Of a stretch of 64,000 nt of DNA, positions 16,897 to 26,500 are shown in pieces. Position 1 is the first letter of the stretch; the number at the start of each line of letters is the position of its first letter. The position numbers and the translations under genes were made by a program. The DNA is from CAZROT01 sp964601895 (GTDB lineage Bacteria > Pseudomonadota > Gammaproteobacteria > Enterobacterales > Enterobacteriaceae), in contig CAZROT010000009.1 of the NCBI GenBank assembly GCA_964601895.1, positions 7,170-71,169 of the forward strand, given 5' to 3'. The notes beneath the pieces were generated by a model. It did not search any database and had not been told where the DNA came from. It was given only the letters and a program-made list of their open reading frames with translations.

Positions 16897-18219
16897 ATGA
16901 CCTACAACGATTTTATCAGGCTTTCAAACAGCGATCTGTACGAATTCAGGTTTTATTATGGAGAGAAGAAATATGGCATACTCGCAGAAGACCATCGTGC
17001 GGAAAAGATATACCTGATACCTCCTTATAGAATTAACGAACTCAATCAACCGGGAAAGATGCCGTCCGATGTTGGAGAACTTGTCAATATTTCATGTATT
17101 TCCGGGTGGAAGATCCTGGACCGCCATCAGAGAGACAGACAAAGACCTACTTTCCAGATGATCAACCCGCCTGTTATCCGCAAGCTTATTATTTTGGGAG
17201 CCGGCGCTTCTTATGACTGCGGCATCAGAGAGGAAAAACAGCGACCGCCGCTGGCCAACGAATTATTCCATGATAGCTATATCGGCCCGGGTTCGTACTA
17301 CCAAGGTGCTTACCAACTTTGCGCCGATCTTGCACATACAAAAGATATTGAAGCCTACTTTCAAAATAAGTGGGACAGGATTGTAACCCATTTTGATCCC
17401 AATGCCCTCAGCAAGATCATTAATGTCCAGTTTTACCTGCATGACCTGTTTATTGGTATTTCAAAAAATTGCGTCAATCCCAAACAAAGCAATTACAAAA
17501 GCCTTGTTAACCTTGCCGATGATTATTCCGTAAGAACGGGAGAGCATGTCGCATTTGTCAATTTTAATTATGACCTGCTTTTAGAGGATGCCCTGAATAA
17601 GTGTGTCAAATACAATTTCAATGATATTGACGATTACGTAGATTATCATTCGCGAAAGCTGCTGTTATTTAAACCACACGGGTCCTGCAATTATATCCGT
17701 AAACTAGATCCCAGTATAGCAGAGATACTGCCACCCCATTTTGAGATGCGGTCTGTAAGTACACTTGCAGAATTTCTTTATAAAGAAAACAGGGACCTGG
17801 ATTATATACTCGGCAAGCTGAACGGGGAAATAGAATTATTGGGCAGGGATGAGATCATCCGCAATACGGACACACCTGAACTGGTATCATACCTGCCACA
17901 ATTACTTATTCCCTATAAAGCAAAAGACAGTTTTGTAATGCCAGCGAAACATGAAATATGGATGGATCATTTCCTGGCCGGTGTTGATGAAATCATTGTG
18001 ATCGGTTGGAAAGGTACAGAGGCTAAGTTCCAGGATTTGCTGAAAAGAAGATTGCATAACAAGAAAGTAACGATCACTACTGTCACCGGGACAGACGACT
18101 CGGTGCGAAAGGAATTCAATCAATCCATACCGAATGCTGTTTATAAGGAAACGGCTTCTACATTTTCGGAATTCGTCCAACAATCTGTTTCTGAAAATAA
18201 ATCCATTTTTGATTACTGA
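16897..18219 (+). CDS. SIR2-like domain protein, probable NADase defence effector
   Basis: The start is the ATG at 16897. The SIR2-like core begins about residue 95 with the NAD-binding GAGAS motif (residues 101-105). It continues with FNYD (223-226), KPHGS with the expected His (259-263) and a C-terminal VIGWKG motif. The ~90-residue N-terminal region is not recognised and may sense or bind partners. Zn-binding CxxC pairs of deacetylase sirtuins are absent, which fits the bacterial SIR2 effectors that cleave NAD+ during phage infection (as in Thoeris, DSR and SIR2-APAZ systems). It is separated from the helicase gene by only 11 bp and completes the rmuC-OLD-UvrD-SIR2 operon. Confidence 0.85.
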   Translation: MTYNDFIRLSNSDLYEFRFYYGEKKYGILAEDHRAEKIYLIPPYRINELNQPGKMPSDVGELVNISCISGWKILDRHQRDRQRPTFQMINPPVIRKLIILGAGASYDCGIREEKQRPPLANELFHDSYIGPGSYYQGAYQLCADLAHTKDIEAYFQNKWDRIVTHFDPNALSKIINVQFYLHDLFIGISKNCVNPKQSNYKSLVNLADDYSVRTGEHVAFVNFNYDLLLEDALNKCVKYNFNDIDDYVDYHSRKLLLFKPHGSCNYIRKLDPSIAEILPPHFEMRSVSTLAEFLYKENRDLDYILGKLNGEIELLGRDEIIRNTDTPELVSYLPQLLIPYKAKDSFVMPAKHEIWMDHFLAGVDEIIVIGWKGTEAKFQDLLKRRLHNKKVTITTVTGTDDSVRKEFNQSIPNAVYKETASTFSEFVQQSVSENKSIFDY

Positions 18220-18444
18220 ACATGATCAGCAGAAAGTGAATTATTGAAATCTGCCACAGCATTCTAATTTAAAAAATCAGTATTCTGTTCTTGAAATTGT
18301 ACCAATTTTTAACCTGAATAAATTAGGCTGTAAATTCTAGCCAGAAAGAAGGAAAACCAGAGCCTAAGATTAGCTTTACCTTTAATCTCTCAGACGAGGA
18401 GAAATATTGCTGAGCCTAAATCTTAACCAAATAAACCAACTACC

Positions 18445-19128
18445 ATGACAAAAACTTTGACTTTAATAAGTCCGGACGTCGTTACGTTTTCAAATACATC
18501 CATTCAAATCAAGATGACTCACGAAGTTTACAGTGAGCAAAAGTTTGGAGTAAAAACACCGGTTACCCATTCTGTTTTAATAGTGTCAGAACCGAATTCC
18601 GAAGGCAAATTTGATCTACCGCTCGACCCACAAATATTGTTTGGAAAAGAACTAGTCGCAGAACTATCGGGAATAAAAGGTGTAATTGGAACCTGTGCTC
18701 AACTTGCAGAGCACCTTTTTGGGCAGTTGAAAGCACTAAATGAAAGGTTTAAAGCAATGGCTGATTTACAAGATTGTTTTCAAGATCATGTGCCTAAGTA
18801 TGAGAAATTAGATTTTTATGGGCATCGAAAAATAATTGGGTGCCTGATAAAGTCAGGAAAAAATGACTGCATAAATGAGGTGTTAAAGGATTATGATGCA
18901 GCGTCCGTCCGGAAAGTTCTCGATGCGTTCATTCTTGACCGAAATAAATATACACATGGAGACCTGGTTTATTGGCAAGGAGAAAAGAAAACGATGCTTG
19001 AATACGTAAATAATGTGACTTACAAACCTGAATATGCAATCGTAAATTCGGATATTTTGAATTCTTTTACTGACTCCTATAACGAATTGAGTAAGATATT
19101 CACAATGATTAGCCAATGCCTGGGATAA
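18445..19128 (+). CDS. Hypothetical protein with a HEPN-like RxxxxH motif
   Basis: I do not recognise the family of this 227-residue protein. The first ~75 residues look like beta structure; the rest is helical. At residues 166-171 it has RNKYTH followed by Gly-Asp, matching the R-x4-H signature of HEPN ribonucleases and their relatives. The motif sits in the second half of a helical domain, where HEPN proteins carry it. It follows the SIR2 gene by 225 bp and precedes a nuclease-like gene by 72 bp, so it belongs to the defence cargo by context. The 225-bp gap upstream shows no other clear feature. Confidence 0.6.
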   Translation: MTKTLTLISPDVVTFSNTSIQIKMTHEVYSEQKFGVKTPVTHSVLIVSEPNSEGKFDLPLDPQILFGKELVAELSGIKGVIGTCAQLAEHLFGQLKALNERFKAMADLQDCFQDHVPKYEKLDFYGHRKIIGCLIKSGKNDCINEVLKDYDAASVRKVLDAFILDRNKYTHGDLVYWQGEKKTMLEYVNNVTYKPEYAIVNSDILNSFTDSYNELSKIFTMISQCLG

Positions 19129-19176
19129 TATGGTCAGTAATTGTATCCACTATATGGTCAGTAATTGTATCCACTA
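19129..19176. repeat. 24-bp exact tandem duplication
   Basis: Two identical 24-bp copies (19129-19152 and 19153-19176) begin directly after the stop codon of the upstream gene. Each contains TGGTCAGTAATTGTATCCAC. Tandem copies of a 20-odd-bp unit starting TGGTCA resemble the multiple terminal repeats of IS21-family elements, so this may be an insertion-sequence footprint. A double operator for the gene at 19201 is an alternative. Confidence 0.7.
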
Positions 19177-19200
19177 TGCTAATAACTCTAATTTCACGAA

Positions 19201-20604
19201 ATGCAACAACCATATATTCCTAAAAAAGGAGACTTTTTTATTTGCACATCGGATAGCTTTGAAAATGCAAAAATTCACCATGCTTACGAAAACGAAAAGG
19301 AGAATGGAGAACTCTATGCTTATTTTTATGCGCCAGGTACAAAAGAAACTGCTCCAGAATACATTCACAAGAGACTGTTAGATTTTCCGGGACCCTATTT
19401 CCCTGTTATGCTTTGGAGACCTGAAAAGATTGTGGGATTGGAAACAGAATTTAATTTGTATCGAAGGATAGGAAGAAAAATTGAAGATTATCTTCTAACA
19501 CAGGAAGGGTATGCTGCGAAAATCGAAGAGCTTATCCGGCATTTGACAAAGGATGATGGTGAAAAACGAAAAGAAGCTGAAACGATCATAAAAGTACTTA
19601 CAAGTGAGCTTATCGGTTACCGATATAAGAAACTGAAAACCGGGGAGTACATTGAGTTTTCTGACCTTAAAACCGGAGCGGAAAAAGGAAAAATTTACTA
19701 CGGTTCCATAGCAGACGAAATAAGTATAAAAAGTGAAAGAATTTCCCTTCTTGTTTCGCATGGACAGACGGTTGGGAATTACCGTGAACTTATTTTAAGG
19801 CAACTACTAAGAAAGTATATACCATCGAAGTTCAATGTAGCTACTGGTTTTATCGAAGGGCTTAAAAGGCAGGTTGATATCCTGGTTTACGATGCGCAAA
19901 ATCATGTTCCAACTTTTATTGAGGGCGATCTGGTAGTCATACGCCCGGAGGCAGTGAGAGCCATTATTGAAGTAAAAACCGATCTTACAACAGATAAACT
20001 TCAGGAATCTCTCCAGTTCTTTTATGATTTAACTAGACCTGGTATTTACAAACCTGACATCCCGATTTTTAAAGGGATATATGCCTTTGATTCACCTTAT
20101 AGGGAAGACTCAAGTATGGCAGGGGCAATATTCGATTTTTATAACAAGCCTTTTTTTCATCCGGAACTGCACCTGGACATGACAAACGACATAATGTATT
20201 TGCAACATGAAATTACCTGTATTTCCGTGTTAAAGAAACATTGTCTGTTTAGCCAATATAACTTTGCCAATGATGATGAAACGGGGAATATAGTGCCCTG
20301 GTTATATTCTATTTCTGATCAACGGCAATTAGATGTTCAAAGTGCTATGTTCATAGCCATTTTGTTTGATTACCTTGACGTAGATTATAATGGCAAGTTA
20401 TCTGCGACAAGCGGCTTTTCGAGGATCTATCAATCCAAAACTGTAAGTATGAAACGTGAACGGAAACTGACTCCCGATGATTGGATTCCGCGAACAGCTT
20501 CGCAGGGGGAACACGACTTTCAGCAGCCATCCATAAGGGCCAGACTCGAAAAGATCGGGAAGTGGTTTACAGGAGAACTATCTACTTCCGAGTTCATAAA
20601 ATGA
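19201..20604 (+). CDS. DUF6602-like protein, probable PD-(D/E)xK nuclease fold
   Basis: A 467-residue protein. Residues ~180-265 carry the DUF6602 character: HGQTVGNYRELILRQLLRKY (the Glu of motif I), then RQVDILVYD with its Asp, then AIIEVKTDL with the E-x-K catalytic pair. That order is a PD-(D/E)xK nuclease core. The first ~170 residues have an unrecognised, charged fold, and the C-terminus from ~270 looks alpha/beta. Such proteins often accompany defence genes; its target is unknown. Codon use is more AT-rich than the flanking Tra region, consistent with separate acquisition. Confidence 0.7.
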   Translation: MQQPYIPKKGDFFICTSDSFENAKIHHAYENEKENGELYAYFYAPGTKETAPEYIHKRLLDFPGPYFPVMLWRPEKIVGLETEFNLYRRIGRKIEDYLLTQEGYAAKIEELIRHLTKDDGEKRKEAETIIKVLTSELIGYRYKKLKTGEYIEFSDLKTGAEKGKIYYGSIADEISIKSERISLLVSHGQTVGNYRELILRQLLRKYIPSKFNVATGFIEGLKRQVDILVYDAQNHVPTFIEGDLVVIRPEAVRAIIEVKTDLTTDKLQESLQFFYDLTRPGIYKPDIPIFKGIYAFDSPYREDSSMAGAIFDFYNKPFFHPELHLDMTNDIMYLQHEITCISVLKKHCLFSQYNFANDDETGNIVPWLYSISDQRQLDVQSAMFIAILFDYLDVDYNGKLSATSGFSRIYQSKTVSMKRERKLTPDDWIPRTASQGEHDFQQPSIRARLEKIGKWFTGELSTSEFIK

Positions 20605-20730
20605 TTTTTGATCAGAACTAACTTTCCTTCAGCTTGGGAGAATGATTAAAATAATAGACATTGCAGACATTTCAAAAAGTGGAAGTAGAAGTTAACACCT
20701 GCCGGTTGGCTACATTCAAGGTCTTGCCTT

Positions 20731-21213
20731 CTACAATCCGATAGGTCTTGGTCCCTTTTCCTGTATCATCACTTCGATAAGTTTGGATACATTACGTCCT
20801 TTGGACTCGGAGAAATCAATCAAGTCCCACTCCAGTAATTGTTGAAGCCTTTCGGCTTTGTCGGTGATAGATTTTATTTTTTGCAGGATGGAATCCATAA
20901 CGACAATTCGATTTCCCTGCTGGCTATCCCGCATGGCGTGATGTACTAACCAGTTTCGCTGCTCCAATAATTCCTCCAATGCTGTTTGTAATTCCTCCGG
21001 GTAAGCGCCTTTTTTTGCGGCCAGCCTGACCACGCTACCAAATGTATTTCGTTGCTGCTGCAAAAGAAAGATATTCGCTTCGCTTTCCTCCAGGTCGGGA
21101 TTCACCTTAATGGTCAGGCAATGGCTTAATGCCTGTTCCAGAATCTGAATCTGGCAGATTGCTTCACCCATGCGTGCGTATAACCACATCTGTTCCTGAT
21201 CAGCTTGCTTCAT
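20731..21213 (-). CDS. HEPN-like small helical protein
   Basis: A 160-residue, fully helical protein with RNWLVH at residues 86-91, again fitting R-x4-H and followed by a second His. The pattern (helix, EQRNWLVHH, helix) is common in small HEPN-like proteins of unknown function. It is on the opposite strand to the cargo around it, so it is transcribed alone. It could be a ribonuclease toxin or a structural relative; no antitoxin is evident next to it. Confidence 0.6.
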   Translation of the reverse strand: MKQADQEQMWLYARMGEAICQIQILEQALSHCLTIKVNPDLEESEANIFLLQQQRNTFGSVVRLAAKKGAYPEELQTALEELLEQRNWLVHHAMRDSQQGNRIVVMDSILQKIKSITDKAERLQQLLEWDLIDFSESKGRNVSKLIEVMIQEKGPRPIGL

Positions 21214-21449
21214 AACGTCTGGTTTCTTTCCTTAAAGGTATCCTGTCCGGTCAACAAAATTAGTCCGTTGTGAAACCGGATCAACAACTGTACTGCTTGA
21301 ATCCATCAATCCCGATTCTATACAAGCCTCTATAGTTTCCTGTATTTCTTTATTTTATGCAAGTGTAATGCAGCAATATTTATCGTATGTTCGTCATAAC
21401 ATATGTTAGCATTTCATTACTTTTAGCCTCAGGGTAACCACTTATTCTT

Positions 21450-22055
21450 TTGATTCACGGTCAACTATATAATGAAAAAGAACTGCTCCGGCAGTTGGCG
21501 GAGGGAAGCGAGGCTGCCTTCCGAACACTGTTCCTGGCTTACAGGGATAAGCTCTATACCTATGTGGCGAAGGTATCCGGGTCAGAGGAAGCTGCAGAAG
21601 ATGTCGTTCACGAGGTTTTCCTGAAACTATGGTCGAAAAGAGCTGAACTACCTGAAATTGAAAACCTGAATGCTTACCTGTACAGAATTGCCCGAAACGA
21701 TTCTATCAACCTGTTTCGCCGGATGGCGAAAGAAACCCTGATCCTGTCGGAGATCGGCCGGGAACAAGGGCTGGAAACAGGGTTTGAAGGGGAAGACCGG
21801 ATCACCCATGCAGAGGTGCTGGCCACTATCAAAGAAGCCGTCGAAAAACTCACTCCCCAGCAACGACAGGTCTTCCTGATGAGCCGTGAGCAGGGACTGA
21901 AAGTATCAGAAATATCCCAACAACTCAATATTGCAGAACAAACCGTCAAGAACCGTATCACCGAAGCCCTGAAAGCCCTTCGGGCCGACATTGGCCGGGT
22001 GTACGGACCCCATGCCATCATCATTTATACTCTTTACAACCTGACAGGTATATAG
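21450..22055 (+). CDS. ECF RNA polymerase sigma factor (FecI-type)
   Basis: A 201-residue sigma-70 family protein of the ECF class. Region 2 is clear (GSEAAFRTLFLAYRDKLY, then EDVVHEVFLKLWSKRAEL), and region 4 contains LTPQQRQVFLMSREQG with the helix-turn-helix near KVSEISQQLNIAEQTVKNR. The start appears to be a TTG at 21450, because an in-frame stop lies just upstream and the first residues match family members. It lies upstream of a FecR anti-sigma gene and a SusC with an STN domain. The expected circuit is substrate binding to SusC, signal to FecR, release of sigma. The 236-bp upstream gap has a 10-bp palindrome (AACATATGTT at 21398-21407). Confidence 0.92.
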   Translation: MIHGQLYNEKELLRQLAEGSEAAFRTLFLAYRDKLYTYVAKVSGSEEAAEDVVHEVFLKLWSKRAELPEIENLNAYLYRIARNDSINLFRRMAKETLILSEIGREQGLETGFEGEDRITHAEVLATIKEAVEKLTPQQRQVFLMSREQGLKVSEISQQLNIAEQTVKNRITEALKALRADIGRVYGPHAIIIYTLYNLTGI

Positions 22056-22182
22056 ACCTATCGCCCGGCATTAAAAAAAGTTTGGTTTTTTACGGTACTA
22101 TCAAATTTCCCAGTTGTCCCATATTAAGAAAGGGTCATTTTTCGGTTATTTTTTGATAAACCTATCCTGAATACTTTACCAT

Positions 22183-23379
22183 ATGCCAAACCAACGATTG
22201 AAATATTTATTTGACCAGTATGTGCAGGGCAACTGTACACCCGATGAAAAAAGGGAACTCTCCGCCCTGGCACTGGCAAAGCGAAATGACGAAGATGTGC
22301 AGCAACTATTGGATGACTATTGGGAGAAAGTGAGTGCCGAAAAGACGATGCCAGACGGCAAATCCGAAGACATCGTAAAGTCCATACTCGGAAATGAAAT
22401 AAAGGTGATTCCGAGGGTTCACCGGATTCATTTCCGGAAAGCAAGATGGTGGGCAGCAGCTGCGATCTTTATTTTGTTTGCCACTGGCGGCTATTTTCTG
22501 TTCTTTAATAATAAAGGAAATAAGCAAGATCGGATCGCAAATGGGCAACCAGCCAAAGATATCAAAGCCCCGGAAACCAACCGGGCGATGATCACTTTGG
22601 TTGACGGAAGAACGGTTTACCTGGACGGTGCAGACAATGGACAATTGGCTGTACAGGGAAATGTGAAGCTTGTCAAATTGTCTAATGGACAGATCGCTTA
22701 TGAAACAACAACCGGGGAAGTACTCACGGAGTTAAAGTATAATACACTTAATAACCCACGAGGCAGCAAAGTAATTGATATGGCACTCGCCGATGGAAGC
22801 CATGTATGGCTAAATGCCGGTTCATCCATTACTTATCCTATTGCTTTTGTTGGTAATGACAGGAATGTAACAATAACAGGGGAAGCTTATTTTGAAATTG
22901 CGCATGATCAATTAAAACCTTTCAAGGTAAGTAAAGGTGAAACAACAATAGAAGTGTTAGGTACCCATTTCAATGTCAACGCTTACGAGGATGAAGATGA
23001 TATCAAAGTGACGCTATTAGAAGGTTCAGTGAAAGTGACGAGTGATCAACAATCATTAACTATCCAGCCGAACCAGCAGGCTGTTGTTGCAGCAGGTAAT
23101 GTTTTATTGAATACCAAAGTAGATGTGGAAGAAGTGATGGCTTGGAAGAACGGACGTTTTGAGTTTACCGGCAATGATGTTGAATCGGTGATGCGGCAGG
23201 TTTCCCGTTGGTATGATGTACAGATCGTTTATGAAGGAATAAAACCTGTTGCGAATTTCCGGGGAGGTATTGGACGGACAGAAAATGTATCGCAGGTATT
23301 AAAGATGCTGGAATTGACTGAAACCGTAAAGTTCAAAATAGAAGATAAAAAAGTGATAGTAACCCGTTGGAAACAGTAG
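22183..23379 (+). CDS. FecR-type anti-sigma factor
   Basis: A 398-residue single-pass inner-membrane protein. The N-terminal ~85 cytoplasmic residues bind sigma; a membrane segment (WWAAAAIFILFATGGYF) lies at about 88-108. The periplasmic part has the FecR domain (NPRGSKVIDMALADGSHVWL) and a C-terminal DUF4974-type domain (GNDVESVMRQVSRWYDVQ). It would hold the sigma factor inactive until the SusC STN domain signals. It is full length for the family. Confidence 0.92.
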   Translation: MPNQRLKYLFDQYVQGNCTPDEKRELSALALAKRNDEDVQQLLDDYWEKVSAEKTMPDGKSEDIVKSILGNEIKVIPRVHRIHFRKARWWAAAAIFILFATGGYFLFFNNKGNKQDRIANGQPAKDIKAPETNRAMITLVDGRTVYLDGADNGQLAVQGNVKLVKLSNGQIAYETTTGEVLTELKYNTLNNPRGSKVIDMALADGSHVWLNAGSSITYPIAFVGNDRNVTITGEAYFEIAHDQLKPFKVSKGETTIEVLGTHFNVNAYEDEDDIKVTLLEGSVKVTSDQQSLTIQPNQQAVVAAGNVLLNTKVDVEEVMAWKNGRFEFTGNDVESVMRQVSRWYDVQIVYEGIKPVANFRGGIGRTENVSQVLKMLELTETVKFKIEDKKVIVTRWKQ

Positions 23380-23386
23380 TTCTTAT

Positions 23387-23403
23387 TCCCGCAAAAAGCG
23401 GGA
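23387..23403 (+). terminator. Small hairpin between fecR and susC
   Basis: TCCCGC and GCGGGA flank a 5-A loop, 7 bp after the fecR stop. No T-run follows, so it is probably an attenuator or RNA-stability hairpin, not a full terminator. The remaining 124 bp up to the susC start presumably hold the sigma-dependent promoter. Confidence 0.4.
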
Positions 23404-23526
23404 CAAGCGGATAGCCTTAACAAAAACAGGGAAGTGCTCCTAACACCCCCCTGCGAATTGTTCAGGTTAACCCAAAATTCAATCGTTGACAGACTGCTTA
23501 TTGTTTAACCCAAACAGTGCAAAATT

Positions 23527-26500
23527 ATGCATTTAAAGGCTCTTTGTGCCTCACCGGATTCTATTCGGAAAGGCATCACCAAAACGCTGTTGATTATGAA
23601 GTTTACAGCTATTTTCCTGCTTTGTGCCGGCCTGATGGCCAGTGCGACGGGCAACGGACAACAAATCACCCTCACTTTGAAAAGTGCCACGCTGGAGAAG
23701 GCCTTTGAGGAGATCAAAAAACAATCCGGCTACAGTTTCCTGTACACTGATCAGATGCTGCAACAGGCAAAACGGGTAGATATTGATGTGAAGAAACAGG
23801 AACTGGCACAGGTATTACAAATCTGCTTTAAAGATCAGCCGCTTGACTATACCATTGTCAATAAGACCATCGTTGTAAAGGCTAAAACGGCAGATAAAGT
23901 AAATGAACAGGAACCTGAAGCTATTCCTCCACCTATAGATATTAGGGGTCGGGTTCTTAATGAAAACGGCGAGCCTGTGATCATAACTGTTACAGTGAAA
24001 GGAACACGGAATGCGACCAGCACGAATGCAGAAGGATATTTTGAGCTGAAAGGCGTAGATGAACATGCTATTCTAGTCCTCACTGGGGTATCAATTGAAA
24101 CTGTAGAATGGAAAGTGGGTGGTAAAACGCAATTGGATCTGATTGTGAAGATGGCTGTCAAAGAAGGTGAAAGTGTTATCATCAACACCGGCTACGGAAA
24201 GGTATCGAAGGAACGCTTTGTTGGTGCTTATTCCCAGTTGGATAGTGCCGCCTATCACCGCCGGGCAGGCATGAATATCCTTGAACGGTTAGACGGCACC
24301 GTGCCCGGATTACTTTTTAGAAAAACTGCTTCCGTGGGTCAGCCCATACAAATAAGGGGAATCAGTACACTGGGTGGAGGGTCGGATATATCTTCTCTCT
24401 GGAACCCATTGATCGTCGTAGATAACTTCCCAATGGATGAACGTTTTTCTTTAGATAATCTGAACCCCAATGATATTGAAAACATCACCGTGCTCAAAGA
24501 TGCAGCCGCTGCCAGTATCTGGGGTGCAAGGGCCGGGAACGGCGTAATCGTGGTTACCACCAAGAAGGGACGTTATAACAAAGCCCTGCAAACCTCGGTC
24601 ACTTCTAATATTACTTTTATCAGCAAACCCGATCTTTATTATGTTGACCGGGTAAGCACCAGTGATTTTATCGATATTGAGCGATCTCTCTTTGATCTCG
24701 GATTTTATAATAACAACCTGAATAATACCTTCACCTGGCCGGTTGTTTCACCAGTGGCGGAAATCCTGAACCGCAAAAGGGCTGGCATTATTTCTCCAGC
24801 AGATGCGGAATCGCAAATCAACGCCCTGCGGACCCCAGATCTTCGTGCAGAAATTGACCAATATGTAAACAGGGTAGCCGTACGTCAGCAACATCATATC
24901 GGCATCAGCGGCGGCAGCCGAAACCTTGGTTACAATATGTCTGTTGGCTATAACCACAATATGTCGGGGATACAAGGAAGCAAATCGGACTATCAATATA
25001 CCATCCAGACTAATGTTTCATTAAAACCTATAAAAAATCTTGAAATACAGGCCGGTATTAATTATGGAAAGGGTATTAACCAGTCTGTTCCTTCCTTTTC
25101 ATTGAATAACCCTTTCCCTTACCTTCAGCTAAAGGACCAGCAAGGGAATTATTTGGGTGTACCGTATAATATAAGAAGTTACTACCTGGATACACTGGGT
25201 GCACTCAATTCAGGACTGCTTGACTGGCAGTACCGGCCGCTGGACGAAATTCGCAATTATGATAATACCATTCAGAACCAGTTTGTACTGCTGAATGCCA
25301 GCCTAACCTACCGGATCACCCCTTCTCTTACAGCAGATTTAAGCTACCGGCATACCAGCGAGGTTAGCCTTGGCCGCCAGTCTTTCAGTGAGCAAAGTTT
25401 TTATACCAGGGACCTGATCAATAAGTTTACCAATTTCTCTGCGAGCAACCCGGATCTCCGATACCCGGTGCCACGGGGCAGTATTGTGGATCTCCAGGCA
25501 GGAGAGGCACAGAATTACCAGGCCAGGGGCAGTTTAGGTTATAGTAAAAATTTTCAGCAAAGTTCTTTTTCGATACAGGCAGGTGGCGACATCTCAGAAA
25601 ACCGGGGTCTTCGCAGAAGTAACCGGTTATATGGATATAATGATAACACAGCCAGTTTTAAACCCAATATTGACTACTATAACTTCTACCCCTGGGCCTA
25701 CGCCACTTTTGCGGGGGCAGAAAGTACTATTCCTTATGTGAACGGCTATGACATACAACCGCTTAATCGCTTTGTTTCGGTTTGGGCCAATGGCTCTTAT
25801 ACCTTTAAAGACCGCTATACACTATATGCAAGTGCAAGAAGGGATGGCACTAACGTTTTTGGCGTAAATACCAATAATAAATGGAAGCCGCTCTGGTCAA
25901 TTGGAGGTAAATGGCAACTCTCCAAAGAATCATTTTTTAATATTTCCTCTTTTGATCAGCTTTCCTTAAGGGCCTCTTTTGGTTACTCCGGTAATGTCAG
26001 TAATAGACAAGCCGGTGTTCTTACCATCAACTACATTAATACCCCTGCGACATATACCAATTTATTATATGCCACACCAGGTTTTCCCAATAACCCGGAA
26101 CTACGCTGGGAGCAGGTACAGCAGATGAACATAGCGGCTGATTTCAGCTTATTCAAAGGACGACTGTCAGGCAGTTTGGACCTGTTCCGGAAAATATCTA
26201 CTGATCTAATATCTCCTTACCCCTTTGATCCCACAACCGGTGTTTCCCAGCAAACTGTCAACTCTGCCAGTTTAAAGGGCAGCGGTTTTGAACTCAGCCT
26301 GCAGTCTGTTAATATAAAAGGCCCTGTACGATGGACAACATCTGCCGGAGTTAGTTATGCCAGAACCGTTGTTACAGAAGTTTATAATGGAGGTTTACTC
26401 GCCAAGGACTTGCTTTTGACTAATGTAAACGCCTCCGTCGGCCGCCTTGCTTTTGCCATGAGCAGTTACCGCTGGGCCGGTTTAGACCCGCTGACAGGCG

